In this document: one piece after another, positions 50,818-60,471 of the stretch
Position numbering within the stretch: position 1 is the stretch's first letter
How the letters are laid out: the number at the start of each line of letters is the position of its first letter
From: an uncultured Aquimarina sp.
Lineage (GTDB): Bacteria; Bacteroidota; Bacteroidia; Flavobacteriales; Flavobacteriaceae
Direction: 5' to 3'
Assembly (NCBI RefSeq): GCF_947496855.1
Contig: NZ_CANMED010000004.1
Coordinates: 310,001 to 374,000, forward strand
DNA length: 64,000 nt
Made by a program: the position numbers and the translations under genes
Notes under the pieces: generated by a model
Databases searched by the model: none
What the model was told of the DNA's origin: nothing
The model's input: the letters and a program-made list of their open reading frames with translations, nothing else

Positions 50818-53309
50818 TTAAACCCAAAATCCTCGTTTCCAGTGTCCTCATATTTTTTGTTCTTTTTACGGTTACATCCCAAACTGAAAAAGGCAAGTAT
50901 TCTCTTATATCTGTTTTAAACACTATTCAGAAAAAATTTGGATACGATTTTTCATATATTAACCAAGAACTAGAAGGTGTGTACACTCCTCAACCTTTGG
51001 CTTCGATAAGTTTTGAGGAAACCATAAAGTATCTTGAAAACAACACACCTTTTAACTATACTATTTTAAAAGATAATACAGTAGCATTAAGTTTTAAACC
51101 TTTAGAAATTTGCGGAATTCTAAAAGGTATTGATGATACTATTATAACTGATGCTACTATTCAGAGTCCGAGCAGTGCTACAATTAGTGATCCTGAGGGT
51201 AAATTCATACTTAAAATTAACTCACCAAATGAGAAAATTAAAATAAATTACCTAGGGTATCTACCTCTAACACTTTCTTCATTAGACTTCATTAAAGAAC
51301 CTTGTAAGAATGTTATTTTGACTCAAAAAATTGAATACATAAATGAAATTATTCTTAACGATTACCTGATTAAAGGAATAGATAAACAGCTAGATGGTTC
51401 CATTCGTATAGATTATAATAATTTTGGCATTCTACCAGGCCTTACTGAACCGGATTTATTACAAACGATACAAGCTCTTCCAGGCATACTGAGCGTAAAC
51501 GAAACTGTTTCTGATATTAATGTACGTGGTGGAACTAATGATCAAAATCTAATACTATGGGATGGCATAAAGATGTACCAATCCAGTCACTTTTTTGGTC
51601 TCATTTCTGCGTTTAATCCATATCTAACCAAAAACGTACAAGTATTTAAAAATGGTTCTAGTGCAAGGTATGGTGATGGAGTTTCTAGTGTGATCGCAAT
51701 GAACACTACTAACAACATTAACGATGAACTAGATGCTAGTATTGGTCTTAATTTAATAAGTATTGATGGCTATATTGACACTCCTATTAGTAAAAAATCT
51801 TCCATTCAATTAGCCGTAAGACACTCTACTAATGAAATCCTTAAAACTCCTACCTATAATCGATTCTTTCGTAAAGCATTCCAGAATTCTGAGGTAATCA
51901 GCAGTGATAATTCTGATGAACGGTTTTCTTTTTATGATTTAAGTATAAGATGGTTATACCAACTATCATCAAAAGATCTTATTAAAATAAACACCTTGGC
52001 AATGCGTAATAATCTTGTTTTTCAGGAAAATGCCATGGATAGTCAAATTGATATTTCAAGAGAAAGTAGTGCTAAACAAAAAAATCTTGTAGGTGGTATT
52101 CTGTACCAGCGTAATTGGAGTGAATTTTTCCAGAGTGAATTACTCCTGTACGGAACAAACTATACTCTGGAAACGGTTAATTCGGATATACAAAATAATC
52201 AGAGACTTCTCCAAGAAAATGATGTCTTGGAAAATGGTGTAAAACTAAACACTCTGCTTAAGACTAATTTTAATATTAATTTAAAAAATGGATATCAATT
52301 TAACGAAACTGGAGTATCATATCTACGAGATGTAAACAATCCGACATTTAGAGATCTCACGAAAGAAGTAGTTCGAACACATAGTCTATTTTCGGAGATA
52401 GAATATAGGTCTGACGGTAATTCCATATATGCCAATTTGGGAGCTCGTCTTAACTATTTAGAGAAGTTTAATACCTATATTTTTGAACCTCGTATAAATC
52501 TTTACAAACGATTTATGAATCATTTCACACTGGAACTTCTTGGTGAAATAAAAAGCCAATCAAGCTCACAGATTATTGATCTTCAAAATGATTTTTTAGG
52601 TATAGAAAGTCGAAGATGGGTATTATCAAATGATGAAGACATTCCTATTCTAAAAAGTAAACAAGCCTCTATTGGTCTTAGCTATAACCATAATAACTGG
52701 TTAGTTACTACAGATCTTTATTATAAAGATGTTAAAGGTATTATTACCAGAAGTCAAGGTTTTCAAAATCAATTTGAATTTGAAAATGATCATGGTAGTT
52801 ATTCTGTTTTAGGAATTGATTTTTTAGTCAATAAAAGATTCAAAAACTTTAGTACTTGGCTTAGCTATTCCTATGCAGACAATGAATATACATTTAATAG
52901 TTTAAGTCCTTCTAACTTTCCTAATAATAATGATATACGTCATAATGTAAATTTTGCTGTTGCATATAACAAGAATAATCTAAAAATATCTGCTGGTATT
53001 AACTGGCATAGCGGAAAACCAACTACTTTACCTAACCCAAACAATATAATCCAAAACGATACTATAAACTACTTAAACCCTAATAGCAATCGATTGGGTA
53101 GTTACATTAGGTTAGATCTTTCCTCCACGTATACTTTTAAAATTACCAAAAAAATAAATGGGCTTGCAGGAATTTCTATTTGGAATATTACTGATCAGGA
53201 AAATATTTTTAATAATTATTATATAAGAAGAGATCAAAACGAAGTAGAAGAAGTAAAAGAATTAGGTCTCAGGATTACCCCAAATGCTGTTTTACGTCTA
53301 AATTTCTAA
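50814..53309 (+). CDS. STN-type TonB-dependent receptor, cassette 2
   Basis: An 831-residue outer-membrane receptor starting with GTG at 50814, overlapping the fecR stop by four bases. Signal peptide about 1-22; STN domain about 28-92 (LISVLNTIQKKFGYDFSY); carboxypeptidase-like regulatory domain about 98-175; plug about 185-315 (NVRGGTNDQNLILWDG); barrel to the aromatic end VLRLNF. It resembles the cassette 1 receptor throughout, indicating paralogous systems. No SusD partner. The 3' end overlaps the convergent GNAT gene by four bases. Ligand unknown; FAS1 and unknown lipoproteins are its neighbours on the other side of the sigma gene. Confidence 0.93.
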   Translation: MIKPKILVSSVLIFFVLFTVTSQTEKGKYSLISVLNTIQKKFGYDFSYINQELEGVYTPQPLASISFEETIKYLENNTPFNYTILKDNTVALSFKPLEICGILKGIDDTIITDATIQSPSSATISDPEGKFILKINSPNEKIKINYLGYLPLTLSSLDFIKEPCKNVILTQKIEYINEIILNDYLIKGIDKQLDGSIRIDYNNFGILPGLTEPDLLQTIQALPGILSVNETVSDINVRGGTNDQNLILWDGIKMYQSSHFFGLISAFNPYLTKNVQVFKNGSSARYGDGVSSVIAMNTTNNINDELDASIGLNLISIDGYIDTPISKKSSIQLAVRHSTNEILKTPTYNRFFRKAFQNSEVISSDNSDERFSFYDLSIRWLYQLSSKDLIKINTLAMRNNLVFQENAMDSQIDISRESSAKQKNLVGGILYQRNWSEFFQSELLLYGTNYTLETVNSDIQNNQRLLQENDVLENGVKLNTLLKTNFNINLKNGYQFNETGVSYLRDVNNPTFRDLTKEVVRTHSLFSEIEYRSDGNSIYANLGARLNYLEKFNTYIFEPRINLYKRFMNHFTLELLGEIKSQSSSQIIDLQNDFLGIESRRWVLSNDEDIPILKSKQASIGLSYNHNNWLVTTDLYYKDVKGIITRSQGFQNQFEFENDHGSYSVLGIDFLVNKRFKNFSTWLSYSYADNEYTFNSLSPSNFPNNNDIRHNVNFAVAYNKNNLKISAGINWHSGKPTTLPNPNNIIQNDTINYLNPNSNRLGSYIRLDLSSTYTFKITKKINGLAGISIWNITDQENIFNNYYIRRDQNEVEEVKELGLRITPNAVLRLNF

Positions 53310-53773
53310 AAATTCTTTACGCCATTGTAAGTAACTATATCTTCTCCTCCAGCTACTTTCTCTATACTTTTAATTATTTCAAAACCATTTTTCTTAAAAA
53401 AATCTTTTGTACTCATATTAATTCGAGTTGTTAAGATTCCTATCCTAGCTTCTTTAGTTACTCTTTCCAAAGTTTTATACAACTCTTTCGCAATACCTCG
53501 ACCTTGATAATTCTGATGGACAAAAATATACTCTATGACACCATCTTTACTAAGAGAAAATGAACCAACCACCTCTCCATTTAGTTTTGCATTGTACACA
53601 AAATCTTCAGTGAATTTTTGAATCCAATGTTTTTTATCTAAAGCTAATCTAGAATATATTTTCACTTCTTCTTTCGTGAAAATTTTAGAACCATAAATAG
53701 TAACTGTCTGATAAAACAGACGCTGCATTAATGGTAAATCACTATCCGTAGCTTTAGAAATTTGATAATTCAT
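53306..53773 (-). CDS. GNAT-family N-acetyltransferase
   Basis: A 155-residue acetyl-CoA-dependent acetyltransferase. The GNAT core is seen in VVGSFSLSKDGVIEYIFVHQNYQGRGIAKELYKTLE (about 68-103), where Q/RxxGxG/A (QGRGIA) binds the CoA pyrophosphate, followed by the MSTKDFFKKNGFEI strand-helix near the C-terminus. Acceptor unknown. Convergent with the TonB receptor, sharing a CTAA stop overlap; no terminator separates them. Confidence 0.9.
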   Translation of the reverse strand: MNYQISKATDSDLPLMQRLFYQTVTIYGSKIFTKEEVKIYSRLALDKKHWIQKFTEDFVYNAKLNGEVVGSFSLSKDGVIEYIFVHQNYQGRGIAKELYKTLERVTKEARIGILTTRINMSTKDFFKKNGFEIIKSIEKVAGGEDIVTYNGVKNF

Positions 53774-53924
53774 TTAGTATCGTAGAAGAGAACTTCTTTT
53801 GTTATGGGGTAAAACAACTTTTCCCTAAAATAAACAAAAAACACACAGAAATAAAAATTTTTGTTAAAAAAAACACAAAACTAGATGAAAATATTGTAAT
53901 TTATACCTGCCCTAAATAATATGT

Positions 53925-55913
53925 ATGAAACACCTACGCCTTCTTTTTACATTGATACTATTATTTTTTAGTAGTATTTCTTTTTGTCAACAAAAACAAT
54001 TGGACAGCCTTATTCTAGCTACAAATTCTATATCAGATTCATTACATATTAACTCAGCTGCCGATCTAATTTATGAATTGAGCTTGAATGAAAAATTCAC
54101 GGAAGGTTTAAAGTATTGCGACACTTTCATAAGAATTTCTAAAAAAATAAAATATGATAAAGGAGTTGGTCAATTACACAATGAAAAAGCATCTATATAC
54201 AACCAAACAGATAAACTCTATGAATCATTAAAATGTTTTGATCAGGCGGCTTTATATTACGGAAGAATTAATTACACCCGAGGACTTGCAATGATCCAAA
54301 ATAACAAAGCTGTTATAGAACAGCGATTAGGCAACCCAGAAAAGAGTATTACTCATCTCTTAGAAGCAAACATGTACTATGAAAAGCTAAAGGATAGTGC
54401 TAGTTTATCGACGACTATCAATAATATTGGAAATGTTTATGCTGACCTAAATGACTTTGATGCTGCTAAAAAATACTACTATCAGTCTTTACAACTAAAA
54501 AAGAAAACTAATTCCAATACCATAGGTTCTACTTTAAATAATTTAGCTATAATTTACACAAAAGAAAACAAGCTTGATAGCGCATTAGTATTATTGAACC
54601 AATCATTAAAAACAAACAAAGAAGATAATGACAGTCAAGGTATCTCTGAAGCATATAGTGCACTGGGCAAAATTTCTTTTCTTAAGAAAGAATATCAGCA
54701 GGCTAAGAAATATTACGAATCTGCACTTTTTCTTGGTGGGAAAATAGCTTACAAAGAACGACTTACTCGAACGAAACTGTCATTAGGCGAAATTGCTATC
54801 AAAACGAACAAATATCAAGAAGCTGATACATATATCTCTGCCGCTAGAAAAGAAGCAAAAAACCTTAACTCTACTCCATTATTACTTAATAGTTATGATT
54901 TATCTTCGATATTAGATTCTGCAAAAGGTAATTATGTAGGCGCTTACAGGTGGCAGAAAGAATATAAAAATTTATTTAATGAACATACACTTAAAGAAAC
55001 CAGTCAGAAAATAGACCTCGTTAAAAAAAGACTCGAAAATGAAAAAAAACAACAGGCAATTTTAGATAAACAAAAAATAGCTGAACAAGAGGTTAAAGAA
55101 GAACTATTTAAACAAAAAATTTACACTTATATTGCGATTGCTGGTTTTGCTGTAGCCATTATTTTTATCATTGGAATAGTAAAAAGCAGGTTACAAAGAG
55201 CTAAGTATATCAAGGAACTTAATGAATCTAATCAGGTAAAAAACAAATTATTTTCTATCGTCTCTCACGATTTAAAAAATGAAATTCACGGACTAGACAC
55301 TACACTTAACTTATTAAGAGATGATGTAATTTCTGAAAATGAATTCAAGGAAATAATTCCACTGTTGTCTAATAGCACTCATCAGACTTCTTTACTATTA
55401 ACTAATCTTTTAAACTGGTCTAAGTCACAAATGAATGAACTTAAGGCTAATCCTAAAACTTTTGATTTCTCTGAAATAATAAAAAATAAGTTTGTGTTTT
55501 TTGCATCTAAAGCTTCTAAGAAAGGAATAAAACTCATCAATAATATGACTGAAGTTACAAGAGTATATGCAGATAAAGATATGTCTACTATTGTAACTCA
55601 AAATCTAATTGCTAATGCTATAAAATTTTGCAACTCCGGCGACACGATCACTATTTATAAAAAAGAAGAGGGAAATAGCACCAAAATCTATTTTAAAGAT
55701 ACAGGAATAGGAATTTCTAAGAAAAACACAAGCAAACTATTTACCGATGAAAACCTAACTACTAAAGGGACAAACAATGAAACAGGTACTGGGTTAGGAT
55801 TAAAAATTTGCAAAGAACTAATTACTCTAAATCAAGGAACCTTAGATGTTAAAAGTACTCAAGGGGAAGGAAGCACCTTTTGTATTACACTTCCTAAAAC
55901 TTCGGTCTCGTAG
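53925..55913 (+). CDS. TPR sensor histidine kinase (orphan)
   Basis: A 662-residue two-component sensor. Signal peptide about 1-21 (FSSISFCQ), periplasmic TPR repeats about 70-330 (for example ALYYGRINYTRGLAMIQNNKAVIEQRLGN, AKKYYYQSLQLKKK), a coiled coil about 345-395, one helix about 398-418, then a kinase core with the phospho-acceptor in IVSHDLKNE (His448), N-box ANAIKF (about 563-568), DTGIGIS and GTGLGL ATP-lid motifs. No response regulator lies next to it. The stop is 4 bases from the convergent argS stop. Stimulus and partner unknown. Confidence 0.92.
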   Translation: MKHLRLLFTLILLFFSSISFCQQKQLDSLILATNSISDSLHINSAADLIYELSLNEKFTEGLKYCDTFIRISKKIKYDKGVGQLHNEKASIYNQTDKLYESLKCFDQAALYYGRINYTRGLAMIQNNKAVIEQRLGNPEKSITHLLEANMYYEKLKDSASLSTTINNIGNVYADLNDFDAAKKYYYQSLQLKKKTNSNTIGSTLNNLAIIYTKENKLDSALVLLNQSLKTNKEDNDSQGISEAYSALGKISFLKKEYQQAKKYYESALFLGGKIAYKERLTRTKLSLGEIAIKTNKYQEADTYISAARKEAKNLNSTPLLLNSYDLSSILDSAKGNYVGAYRWQKEYKNLFNEHTLKETSQKIDLVKKRLENEKKQQAILDKQKIAEQEVKEELFKQKIYTYIAIAGFAVAIIFIIGIVKSRLQRAKYIKELNESNQVKNKLFSIVSHDLKNEIHGLDTTLNLLRDDVISENEFKEIIPLLSNSTHQTSLLLTNLLNWSKSQMNELKANPKTFDFSEIIKNKFVFFASKASKKGIKLINNMTEVTRVYADKDMSTIVTQNLIANAIKFCNSGDTITIYKKEEGNSTKIYFKDTGIGISKKNTSKLFTDENLTTKGTNNETGTGLGLKICKELITLNQGTLDVKSTQGEGSTFCITLPKTSVS

Positions 55914-55917
55914 ATTA

Positions 55918-57696
55918 TTACATACGCTCTGGAACCTCAACCCCTAATAGTCCAAATGCAGATTTAATAGTAGCACCAACTACTCCCGAAAGTTGAACTC
56001 TAAAAATCTTTTCGGCTTCAGAATCTGCTCCAAATATAGATACATTCTGAAAAAACGAATTATACCCCTTCACTAAATCATAAGTGTAATTAGCTATAAT
56101 TGCTGGACTCAAATCCTTTGCCGCATTCTGAATGATTTCAGGATATACTTCTAATAATTTTATTAGTTCTTTCTCTTTTCCATCCAATGTAATATTTTTC
56201 ACAGAATCATTCAAATCAAAATCTGCTTTGCGTATTATGGCCTGGATTCTTGCATATGTATATTGGATAAAAGGTCCAGTATTACCTTGAAAATCTACCG
56301 ACTCTGAAGGGTCAAAGAGTATTCTTTTTTTAGGGTCTACTTTTAGAAGAAAATATTTTAATGCTCCCAATCCAATGGTTTTGTAAACTGAATTTTTTTC
56401 TTCTTCAGAATATCCTTCTAATTTTCCTAATTCCTTAGAAATTTCTCCAGCGGTTTCTGCCATTTCTATGATAAGCTCATCCGCATCCACTACAGTACCT
56501 TCTCTACTTTTCATTTTACCACTAGGTAGATCTACCATTCCATAGCTTAGATGGTGTAAATTCTTGGACCAATCATATCCAAGTTTTTTAAGAATTAGAA
56601 AAAGTACTTTAAAATGATAATCTTGTTCATTACCTACAGTATAAATCATACCTCCGATATCTGGATTATCTTTAACACGCTGTATGGCCGTACCAATGTC
56701 TTGAGTCATATATACCGACGTACCATCACTACGTAATACTAATTTTTCATCCAAGCCTTCATCAGTAAGATCACACCAAATAGATCCATCTCCTTTTTTA
56801 AAGAATACGCCACTGGCAAGACCTTCTTCTATGTTATCCTTTCCTAAAAGATATGTATTGCTTTCATAATAATAGCTATCAAAATCGACACCTAGTGATT
56901 TATATGTCTCATCAAAACCAGCATATACCCAACTGTTCATGGTTTTCCAAAGCTTTACAACATCTTCATCTCCAGCTTCCCATTTTCTAAGCATTTCTTG
57001 AGCTTCCATCAAAATAGAAGCTTCCTTTTTTGCTTCGTCTTCTGTTTTACCAGAAGCAATCAACTCTGATATTTCGCTTTTATATTCTTGATCAAACTTT
57101 ACATAAAAATTACCAACCAGTTTATCTCCTTTTAACCCTGTAGACTCTGGAGTTGCTTCATCCCCAAATTTTTGCCATGCTACCATACTTTTACAAATAT
57201 GGATTCCTCTATCATTAATAATCTGGGTTTTATATACTTTTTTACCACTAGCTTTAATGATTTCTGATACCGCATAGCCTAATAAATTATTCCTTACATG
57301 GCCAAGATGCAATGGCTTATTCGTATTTGGAGAAGAATATTCAACCATTACAGCTTTACCCCCTTTTTTTGGAGTTACAAAACCATACTGTTTGACATCT
57401 TTTATATCTGTAAAAAAGTTTAGATAATATTGATCGGCAATTACAAGATTAAGAAATCCTTTTACCACATTAAATGATGTAATCTCTTCTACATGCTCTA
57501 TTAAATAAGCTCCTACAGCTTCACCTATCTGAACAGGATTACCCTTTACGACGCGCAACATAGGAAAAACTACTACTGTAATATCACCTTCGAACTCTTT
57601 GCGAGTTCCTTGTAATTCTACAGATTCTAAGTTTGCACTATACAGTTCTTTTACTGCTGCTTTTACCTGTCCCGAAATGGTTTGTTGTAATGTCAT
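55918..57696 (-). CDS. argS: Arginyl-tRNA synthetase
   Basis: A complete 592-residue class I synthetase charging tRNA-Arg. N-terminal additional domain about 1-110, HIGH-type signature in SSPNTNKPLHLGHVRNN (about 124-140), a KMSKS-region equivalent GKMKSREGTVVDADELI, and a C-terminal DALR anticodon-binding domain ending FGLLGVEVPERM. Start taken at the ATG ending at 57696 (MTLQQTISGQ); the frame is open for 64 further codons upstream but that stretch is unlike any ArgS and is antisense to the next gene's 5' end. Confidence 0.96.
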   Translation of the reverse strand: MTLQQTISGQVKAAVKELYSANLESVELQGTRKEFEGDITVVVFPMLRVVKGNPVQIGEAVGAYLIEHVEEITSFNVVKGFLNLVIADQYYLNFFTDIKDVKQYGFVTPKKGGKAVMVEYSSPNTNKPLHLGHVRNNLLGYAVSEIIKASGKKVYKTQIINDRGIHICKSMVAWQKFGDEATPESTGLKGDKLVGNFYVKFDQEYKSEISELIASGKTEDEAKKEASILMEAQEMLRKWEAGDEDVVKLWKTMNSWVYAGFDETYKSLGVDFDSYYYESNTYLLGKDNIEEGLASGVFFKKGDGSIWCDLTDEGLDEKLVLRSDGTSVYMTQDIGTAIQRVKDNPDIGGMIYTVGNEQDYHFKVLFLILKKLGYDWSKNLHHLSYGMVDLPSGKMKSREGTVVDADELIIEMAETAGEISKELGKLEGYSEEEKNSVYKTIGLGALKYFLLKVDPKKRILFDPSESVDFQGNTGPFIQYTYARIQAIIRKADFDLNDSVKNITLDGKEKELIKLLEVYPEIIQNAAKDLSPAIIANYTYDLVKGYNSFFQNVSIFGADSEAEKIFRVQLSGVVGATIKSAFGLLGVEVPERM

Positions 57697-57801
57697 TTTA
57701 TAAATTGTCTTTGGTACAAAAATCAGGCAGTAAAGATAATAGAAATATAATCTTCTACCACTTGAATATGGATCAATTCGTATCTTGTAACAAAAGAAAA
57801 A

Positions 57802-58233
57802 ATGCTGGTTAATTATACGTGCCGACATCCAAAACTTAAAAAAAATCTTCACGAACAAGTTCGGAAGCCATTTACCATAAAAGAGCAAATAAAATTAGGT
57901 AGTGTCGGTTCTCCTAAACTTAGCATAACTAAAGCCAGTGTAGAAATCAATAATTCACTAATACTAGATAATAATCTAAATAGCTGTAATATAGAGTTTA
58001 GACCTAAAGATGTTTTAGTAGGATTTGGAATTTGCTTAGAAACATATCTATTAGCTATTCCTTTTTATAAATTAACTCTCTACAAAAGGAAAGCAAAAGA
58101 ATATAGTATTTATAAAGACAATTATTTTATTAAATTTTACGCAAAAAGTACTGATACCAAAATTCATCAATATGTAAAAAAAATAATCAACTATAAAGCA
58201 TACAATAGGCCTACATGCGTGGAAGATTTATAA
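57802..58233 (+). CDS. Conserved hypothetical protein
   Basis: A 143-residue cytosolic protein with no recognised domain. The pattern CNIEFRPKDVLVGFGICLETYLLAIPFYKLTLYKR in the middle (about 63-97) is one I associate with small conserved hypothetical proteins of Flavobacteriaceae, where IELRPKGV... is the usual form. It is mostly beta with a basic surface. Start ATG at 57802 follows A-rich sequence. Divergent from argS, with 105 bases between starts. Function unknown. Confidence 0.65.
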   Translation: MLVNYTCRHPKLKKNLHEQVRKPFTIKEQIKLGSVGSPKLSITKASVEINNSLILDNNLNSCNIEFRPKDVLVGFGICLETYLLAIPFYKLTLYKRKAKEYSIYKDNYFIKFYAKSTDTKIHQYVKKIINYKAYNRPTCVEDL

Positions 58234-58331
58234 TTAAATTCTATTAAAACTTTAATTGCTCAATTAAATAAAATCCTTCTTATTCCATGTAGGTCTGACC
58301 AATTTATTTCTTCGTATCTTTTACATAAAAA

Positions 58332-59774
58332 ATGCGAATACTACTTACCGGTGCCAACGGATATATTGGTATGAGATTACTACCCTTATTATTAGATTCT
58401 GGTCACGAGGTCATTTGTGCGGTAAGAGATAAAGACAGACTCTCAATCGATCAAGAAACATTGAAAAGAATTTCTATTGTAGAGATTGATTTTTTAGAAG
58501 ATCCAGATACTAAAATCCTACCTAAAGACATTGATGCCGCATATTATCTAATTCATTCTATGAGTTCATCAACTTCTGACTTTGACAAAAAGGAAGAAAT
58601 TTCTGCTCAAAACTTCAATATATATGTTGCTCAAACCAATATCAAACAAGTAATCTATCTAAGTGGCATTGTAAATGAAAAGAATTTATCTAAACATCTT
58701 TGGTCGCGAAAGAATGTTGAAGAAACCTTATATCAAGGAGATTTTAACCTAACTGTTTTACGATCAGGAATTATCGTTGGATCTGGTAGTTCTTCTTTTG
58801 AAATCATAAGAGATCTATGTGAAAAATTACCCGTAATGATAACACCAAAATGGGTAAACACCAAAACTCATCCTATTGCCGTTAGAGATGTTCTCAGTTT
58901 TATGACGGGAGTATTAGGTAATTCAGAATGTTATAACCAATCATTTGATATAAGTGGACCCAATGTAATCACCTATAAACAAATGTTATTACTCTACGCA
59001 AAAGTAAGAGGAGTTAAACTATTTATTTTTACGTTACCCGTCATGACTCCTAAGCTTTCTTCTTATTGGTTATATTTTGTAACATCTACCTCTTATAAAC
59101 TTGCATTAAACCTGGTAGACAGCATGAGCATACCTGTAGTTGCTAATGATAAACGGTTACAAGAAATGTTAGAGATTGAACCTATGACATATACCAAAGC
59201 CTTGGAATTAGCTTTTATTAAAATTGAACAAAATCAAGTAGTATCTAGCTGGAAGGATTCTATGATCAGCGGACGTTTTAATGAAGATATTCAGAAATAT
59301 GTTACAGTTCCTAAAAAAGGATGCCTTAGAGACAAGAAGAAAATTAAAATTAATGATCCTAATCTTGTCGTTGAAAGAATATGGGCAATTGGTGGAGAAA
59401 CCGGTTGGTATTATGGAGATTGGATGTGGAAAATAAGAGGACATATAGATAAATTTTTTGGTGGAGTTGGATTAAGAAGAGGAAGGACAAATCTAGATAA
59501 AATTTACTCTGGAGACGCTTTAGATTTTTGGCGAGTTTTGGTTGCTGATAAAAACGAAAAGCGCTTGTTACTTTTTGCCGAAATGAAGGTTCCTGGAGAG
59601 GCTTGGTTAGAATTTGATATTGATAAAGATAACATCCTCCATCAAACCGCTACCTTTAGACCGAGAGGAATTTGGGGTAGATTGTACTGGTATCTCATGG
59701 TTCCTTTTCATTACTTTATATTCGGTGGAATGATACGTAATATCGCGTCACAAAACAAAAATAAAAATAGATAA
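58332..59774 (+). CDS. NAD(P)-dependent epimerase fused to DUF2867
   Basis: A 480-residue protein with an N-terminal extended/atypical SDR domain (MRILLTGANGYIGMRLLPLLL, glycine motif at about 7-13; YYLIHSM near 79; a late VLRSGIIVGSG) and a C-terminal DUF2867 domain (about 330-475; WAIGGETGWYYGDWMWKIRG, LLLFAEMKVPGEAWLEF, YWYLMVPFHYFIFGGMIRNI). This two-domain layout is widespread in bacteria; substrate unknown. Single gene; no clear terminator follows. Confidence 0.9.
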   Translation: MRILLTGANGYIGMRLLPLLLDSGHEVICAVRDKDRLSIDQETLKRISIVEIDFLEDPDTKILPKDIDAAYYLIHSMSSSTSDFDKKEEISAQNFNIYVAQTNIKQVIYLSGIVNEKNLSKHLWSRKNVEETLYQGDFNLTVLRSGIIVGSGSSSFEIIRDLCEKLPVMITPKWVNTKTHPIAVRDVLSFMTGVLGNSECYNQSFDISGPNVITYKQMLLLYAKVRGVKLFIFTLPVMTPKLSSYWLYFVTSTSYKLALNLVDSMSIPVVANDKRLQEMLEIEPMTYTKALELAFIKIEQNQVVSSWKDSMISGRFNEDIQKYVTVPKKGCLRDKKKIKINDPNLVVERIWAIGGETGWYYGDWMWKIRGHIDKFFGGVGLRRGRTNLDKIYSGDALDFWRVLVADKNEKRLLLFAEMKVPGEAWLEFDIDKDNILHQTATFRPRGIWGRLYWYLMVPFHYFIFGGMIRNIASQNKNKNR

Positions 59775-59840
59775 AAAGCCTATTTTATCGGTAAACAACG
59801 TTTTTTTGTTAAAATATTAGTATTTTTGTACAAAAAGCAC

Positions 59841-60467
59841 ATGCAGAGATCATCACTTTTTCTAATCTTATTAATTACTACTTTGAGTTGTAGTACTAAG
59901 ATAGAGCGTGATTCTCAACTAGATGATTTTACTGGGTTTTTATCAGGGAAATTTTCTTCAAAAAAACAAGCGCAAGAAGAATCTGGCTATTTTGCAGTAT
60001 GCTTGGTTAATATTCCCATATGGAAAGATAGACCAGGTTATTGGTTCTATCAAGAACTATATAATGAAAAGAATAGTTCCTCAATTTATAATCAAAGGAT
60101 AATAAATTTTCAGAAGTTAGATAGTACAACTATTAACAGTGTTAACTATATCATCCCTAATCAAAAAAAATATATAAATGGTTGGAAAGACATTTCTAAG
60201 TTTGATAAATTAACCATTGATAGTCTTAAAAATAAGGAAGGATGTAATGTATATTTTAAAAAAGAGACTTCAACTATTTATCATGGAAAAACTAAAAATG
60301 GCACTTGCCCCAGTAGTTTCAGCAATAAAATATCTTATACAACGAGTAATATCGTAATCAGTAAAAATAAAATTACCTCTTGGGATAGAGGTTATGATAT
60401 AGAAGGTAAACAAGTTTGGGGAAGCATTCAAGGGCCTTATAAATTTATTCGAGTTCCCGAATATTAA
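59841..60467 (+). CDS. CpcT/CpeT-like lipoprotein
   Basis: A 208-residue lipoprotein (lipobox TLSC, Cys17) with a CpcT/CpeT-type domain: FTGFLSGKFSSKKQAQE, WFYQELYNEK, QRIINFQKLD, GCNVYFKKE, FSNKISYTTSNIVISKNKITSWDRGYD, QVWGSIQGPYKF. In cyanobacteria this fold attaches bilins to phycobiliproteins; homologues in non-phototrophs have unknown roles. The ATG at 59841 is preferred over an in-frame TTG 15 bases upstream, which lies inside a TATTTTTG -7-like sequence at 59821-59828. It ends 4 bases from the convergent rrf2-type gene. Confidence 0.8.
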   Translation: MQRSSLFLILLITTLSCSTKIERDSQLDDFTGFLSGKFSSKKQAQEESGYFAVCLVNIPIWKDRPGYWFYQELYNEKNSSSIYNQRIINFQKLDSTTINSVNYIIPNQKKYINGWKDISKFDKLTIDSLKNKEGCNVYFKKETSTIYHGKTKNGTCPSSFSNKISYTTSNIVISKNKITSWDRGYDIEGKQVWGSIQGPYKFIRVPEY

Positions 60468-60471
60468 GAGA

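Noticed and set aside
57697..57888. N-terminal extension of ArgS
   Set aside because: The 64 extra codons have no ArgS-like sequence, contain many aromatic residues and overlap the divergent gene's 5' end.
59821..59828. TATTTTTG as a firm promoter of the CpcT-like gene
   Set aside because: It matches the -7 consensus but leaves only about 12 bases to the ATG and has no -33 element; kept only as a remark.
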